From a virus: 55,116 bases of DNA. The stretch covers positions 1 through 55,116 of the IMG/VR virus record IMGVR_UViG_3300017714_003588. One strand, 5' to 3'. Numbering within the stretch: the first letter of the stretch is position 1; each line of letters starts with the position of its first letter. Position numbers and translations under genes: made by a program. Below are positions 54,466-55,116 of this stretch, piece by piece. The notes under the pieces are model-generated. The model did no database searches, was not told the origin of the DNA, and saw nothing but the letters and a program-made list of their open reading frames with translations.

Positions 54466-55116
54466 ATGGGCGAACTAAGTAATATTAAATTTACTACTCC
54501 AGAATACGATGAAATCATTCCTTCAACCGGCGAAACTATCAAGTTGAGACCATTTAAAGTTGGAGATGAAAAAACATTAATGATTGCTGCTGAAAGTAAA
54601 GACCAGAAGCAAGTTATTAATGCATTAAGGAATGTTGTCAATAAGTGTATAGTGGATGATGTGAATCTAGCTTACTTTGACTATGAGTATTTGTTTCTAA
54701 AAATAAGAGCAAAATCAGTCGGTGAAGTGTCAACAATAATGGCAGTTTGCGAAAATACAGATTGTGGAGAAAAAAACAAAATTGATTTGGATTTAGAATC
54801 TGTAAAAATAAGTGAGGTTGAAGAGATTGACCCACTTATAAAGTTAACTGATGATGTTGCTATTAAAATGAAACATATGCCTATTGATGAAGCTGGTAAA
54901 ATTGATGGAACAAAAGATTTTATTAAGGCTTTATCAAAATCCATAGCTCAAGTAATTAATGGTGATCAAGTAGTCAATATTGATAAGTCAAATGAAGCTG
55001 AACTTATCAAGACTATTAGTGAATGGCCATCTACTATTACTAGTAAGGTTAGACCTTGGTTTGATAATTTACCAAGAGCTTACTGTGATGTAGAATTTAC
55101 TTGTACAAAATGTGGA
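54466..55116 (+). CDS. Baseplate hub assembly protein, gp26/gp51-like (3' end outside window)
   Basis: Starts MGELSNIKFTTPEYDEIIPS, then TGETIKLRPFKVGDEKTLMI and YLFLKIRAKSVGEVSTIM. This is the T4 baseplate protein family (gp26/gp51 type), with 'L-R-P-F-x-x-x-x-E-K-x-L' and 'L-x-x-K-I-R-x-x-S-V-G-E'. Two Cys pairs (CENTDCGEKNK and, at the window edge, CTKCG) may form a zinc ribbon. 217 codons are visible; no stop before the window ends. Confidence 0.78.
   Translation, partial: MGELSNIKFTTPEYDEIIPSTGETIKLRPFKVGDEKTLMIAAESKDQKQVINALRNVVNKCIVDDVNLAYFDYEYLFLKIRAKSVGEVSTIMAVCENTDCGEKNKIDLDLESVKISEVEEIDPLIKLTDDVAIKMKHMPIDEAGKIDGTKDFIKALSKSIAQVINGDQVVNIDKSNEAELIKTISEWPSTITSKVRPWFDNLPRAYCDVEFTCTKCG

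Noticed and set aside
1-55116. tRNA genes, CRISPR arrays, insertion sequences, homing endonucleases, integrase/attachment sites
   Set aside because: None seen: no repeat-spacer pattern, no transposase or LAGLIDADG/GIY-YIG/HNH proteins, and no cloverleaf by eye. A tRNAscan run could still find one.

Overview
The window is a 55 kb internal piece of a T4-like myovirus genome. It is AT-rich and densely packed, with most genes abutting or overlapping by 1-20 bases. Recognisable T4 core functions are UvsX (partial at the left edge), gp41 helicase, RNase H, gp32, gp59, a gp33-like coactivator, a gp55-like sigma factor, dCMP hydroxymethylase, the N-terminal part of a gp61-like primase, and baseplate proteins at the right edge. 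The auxiliary genes (2OG oxygenases, radical SAM, alternative oxidase, KdsA, nitroreductase, MaoC, peroxiredoxin/glutaredoxin, ClpX, IscU) and small conserved proteins shared with marine T4-like phages point to a marine host. The low GC and gene set resemble SAR11 'pelagimyophages' of the HTVC008M type, but the host is an inference.

Layout. (1) 1-16.8 kb, plus strand: recombination and replication genes (uvsX, gp41, rnh), a putative structural protein, two nucleotidyl/ligase-like proteins, a superoxide dismutase-like protein, an Ntn-hydrolase, two tandem glycosyltransferase-like paralogues, two 2OG-Fe oxygenases, an HExxH protease, a radical SAM enzyme and a GH73-type muramidase, closed by a hairpin terminator. 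(2) 16.85-21.3 kb, plus strand: an early region driven by two tandem sigma70-like promoter arrays. It carries small unknown proteins, a HAD phosphatase, a PD-(D/E)XK-like nuclease, a SET-domain protein and the sigma factor, and ends in a structured non-coding RNA candidate and a palindromic terminator. (3) 31.15-21.4 kb, minus strand: a second early operon driven by two copies of the same promoter. It holds metallopeptidase, KdsA, nitroreductase, primase zinc domain, Nmad1-like, DUF3310, MazG-like, dCMP hydroxymethylase, UDP-sugar dehydrogenase and two sugar-related enzymes. (4) 39.4-31.3 kb, minus strand: wHTH protein, myo-inositol-phosphate synthase, HAD phosphatase, a protein resembling the DNA-base-hypermodification helical domain, an SGNH-like protein, C5-cytosine methyltransferase, an epimerase interrupted by an amber codon, peroxiredoxin, glutaredoxin and MaoC. 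(5) 39.5-47.7 kb, plus strand: three membrane proteins, then a type VIII (curli-like) secretion and amyloid operon with CsgF, CsgG, a curlin-repeat protein, a FecR protein, a PA14-plus-curlin protein and a CHASE2 adenylate cyclase. (6) 53.0-47.7 kb, minus strand: gp32, gp59, alternative oxidase, gp33-like, PD-(D/E)XK nuclease, ClpX, IscU. (7) 53.09 kb to the end, plus strand: start of the baseplate/late module.

Working together: regions 3 and 4 together look like a DNA hypermodification programme (hydroxymethyl-dCMP synthesis plus sugar or cyclitol supply and transfer candidates). The redox genes and IscU suggest that electron flow and iron-sulphur supply are redirected during infection. Region 5 is the most striking part: an intact-looking secretion and amyloid operon with its own cyclic-nucleotide enzyme, inserted as a plus-strand island between minus-strand replication genes and preceded by T4-late-like promoter motifs.
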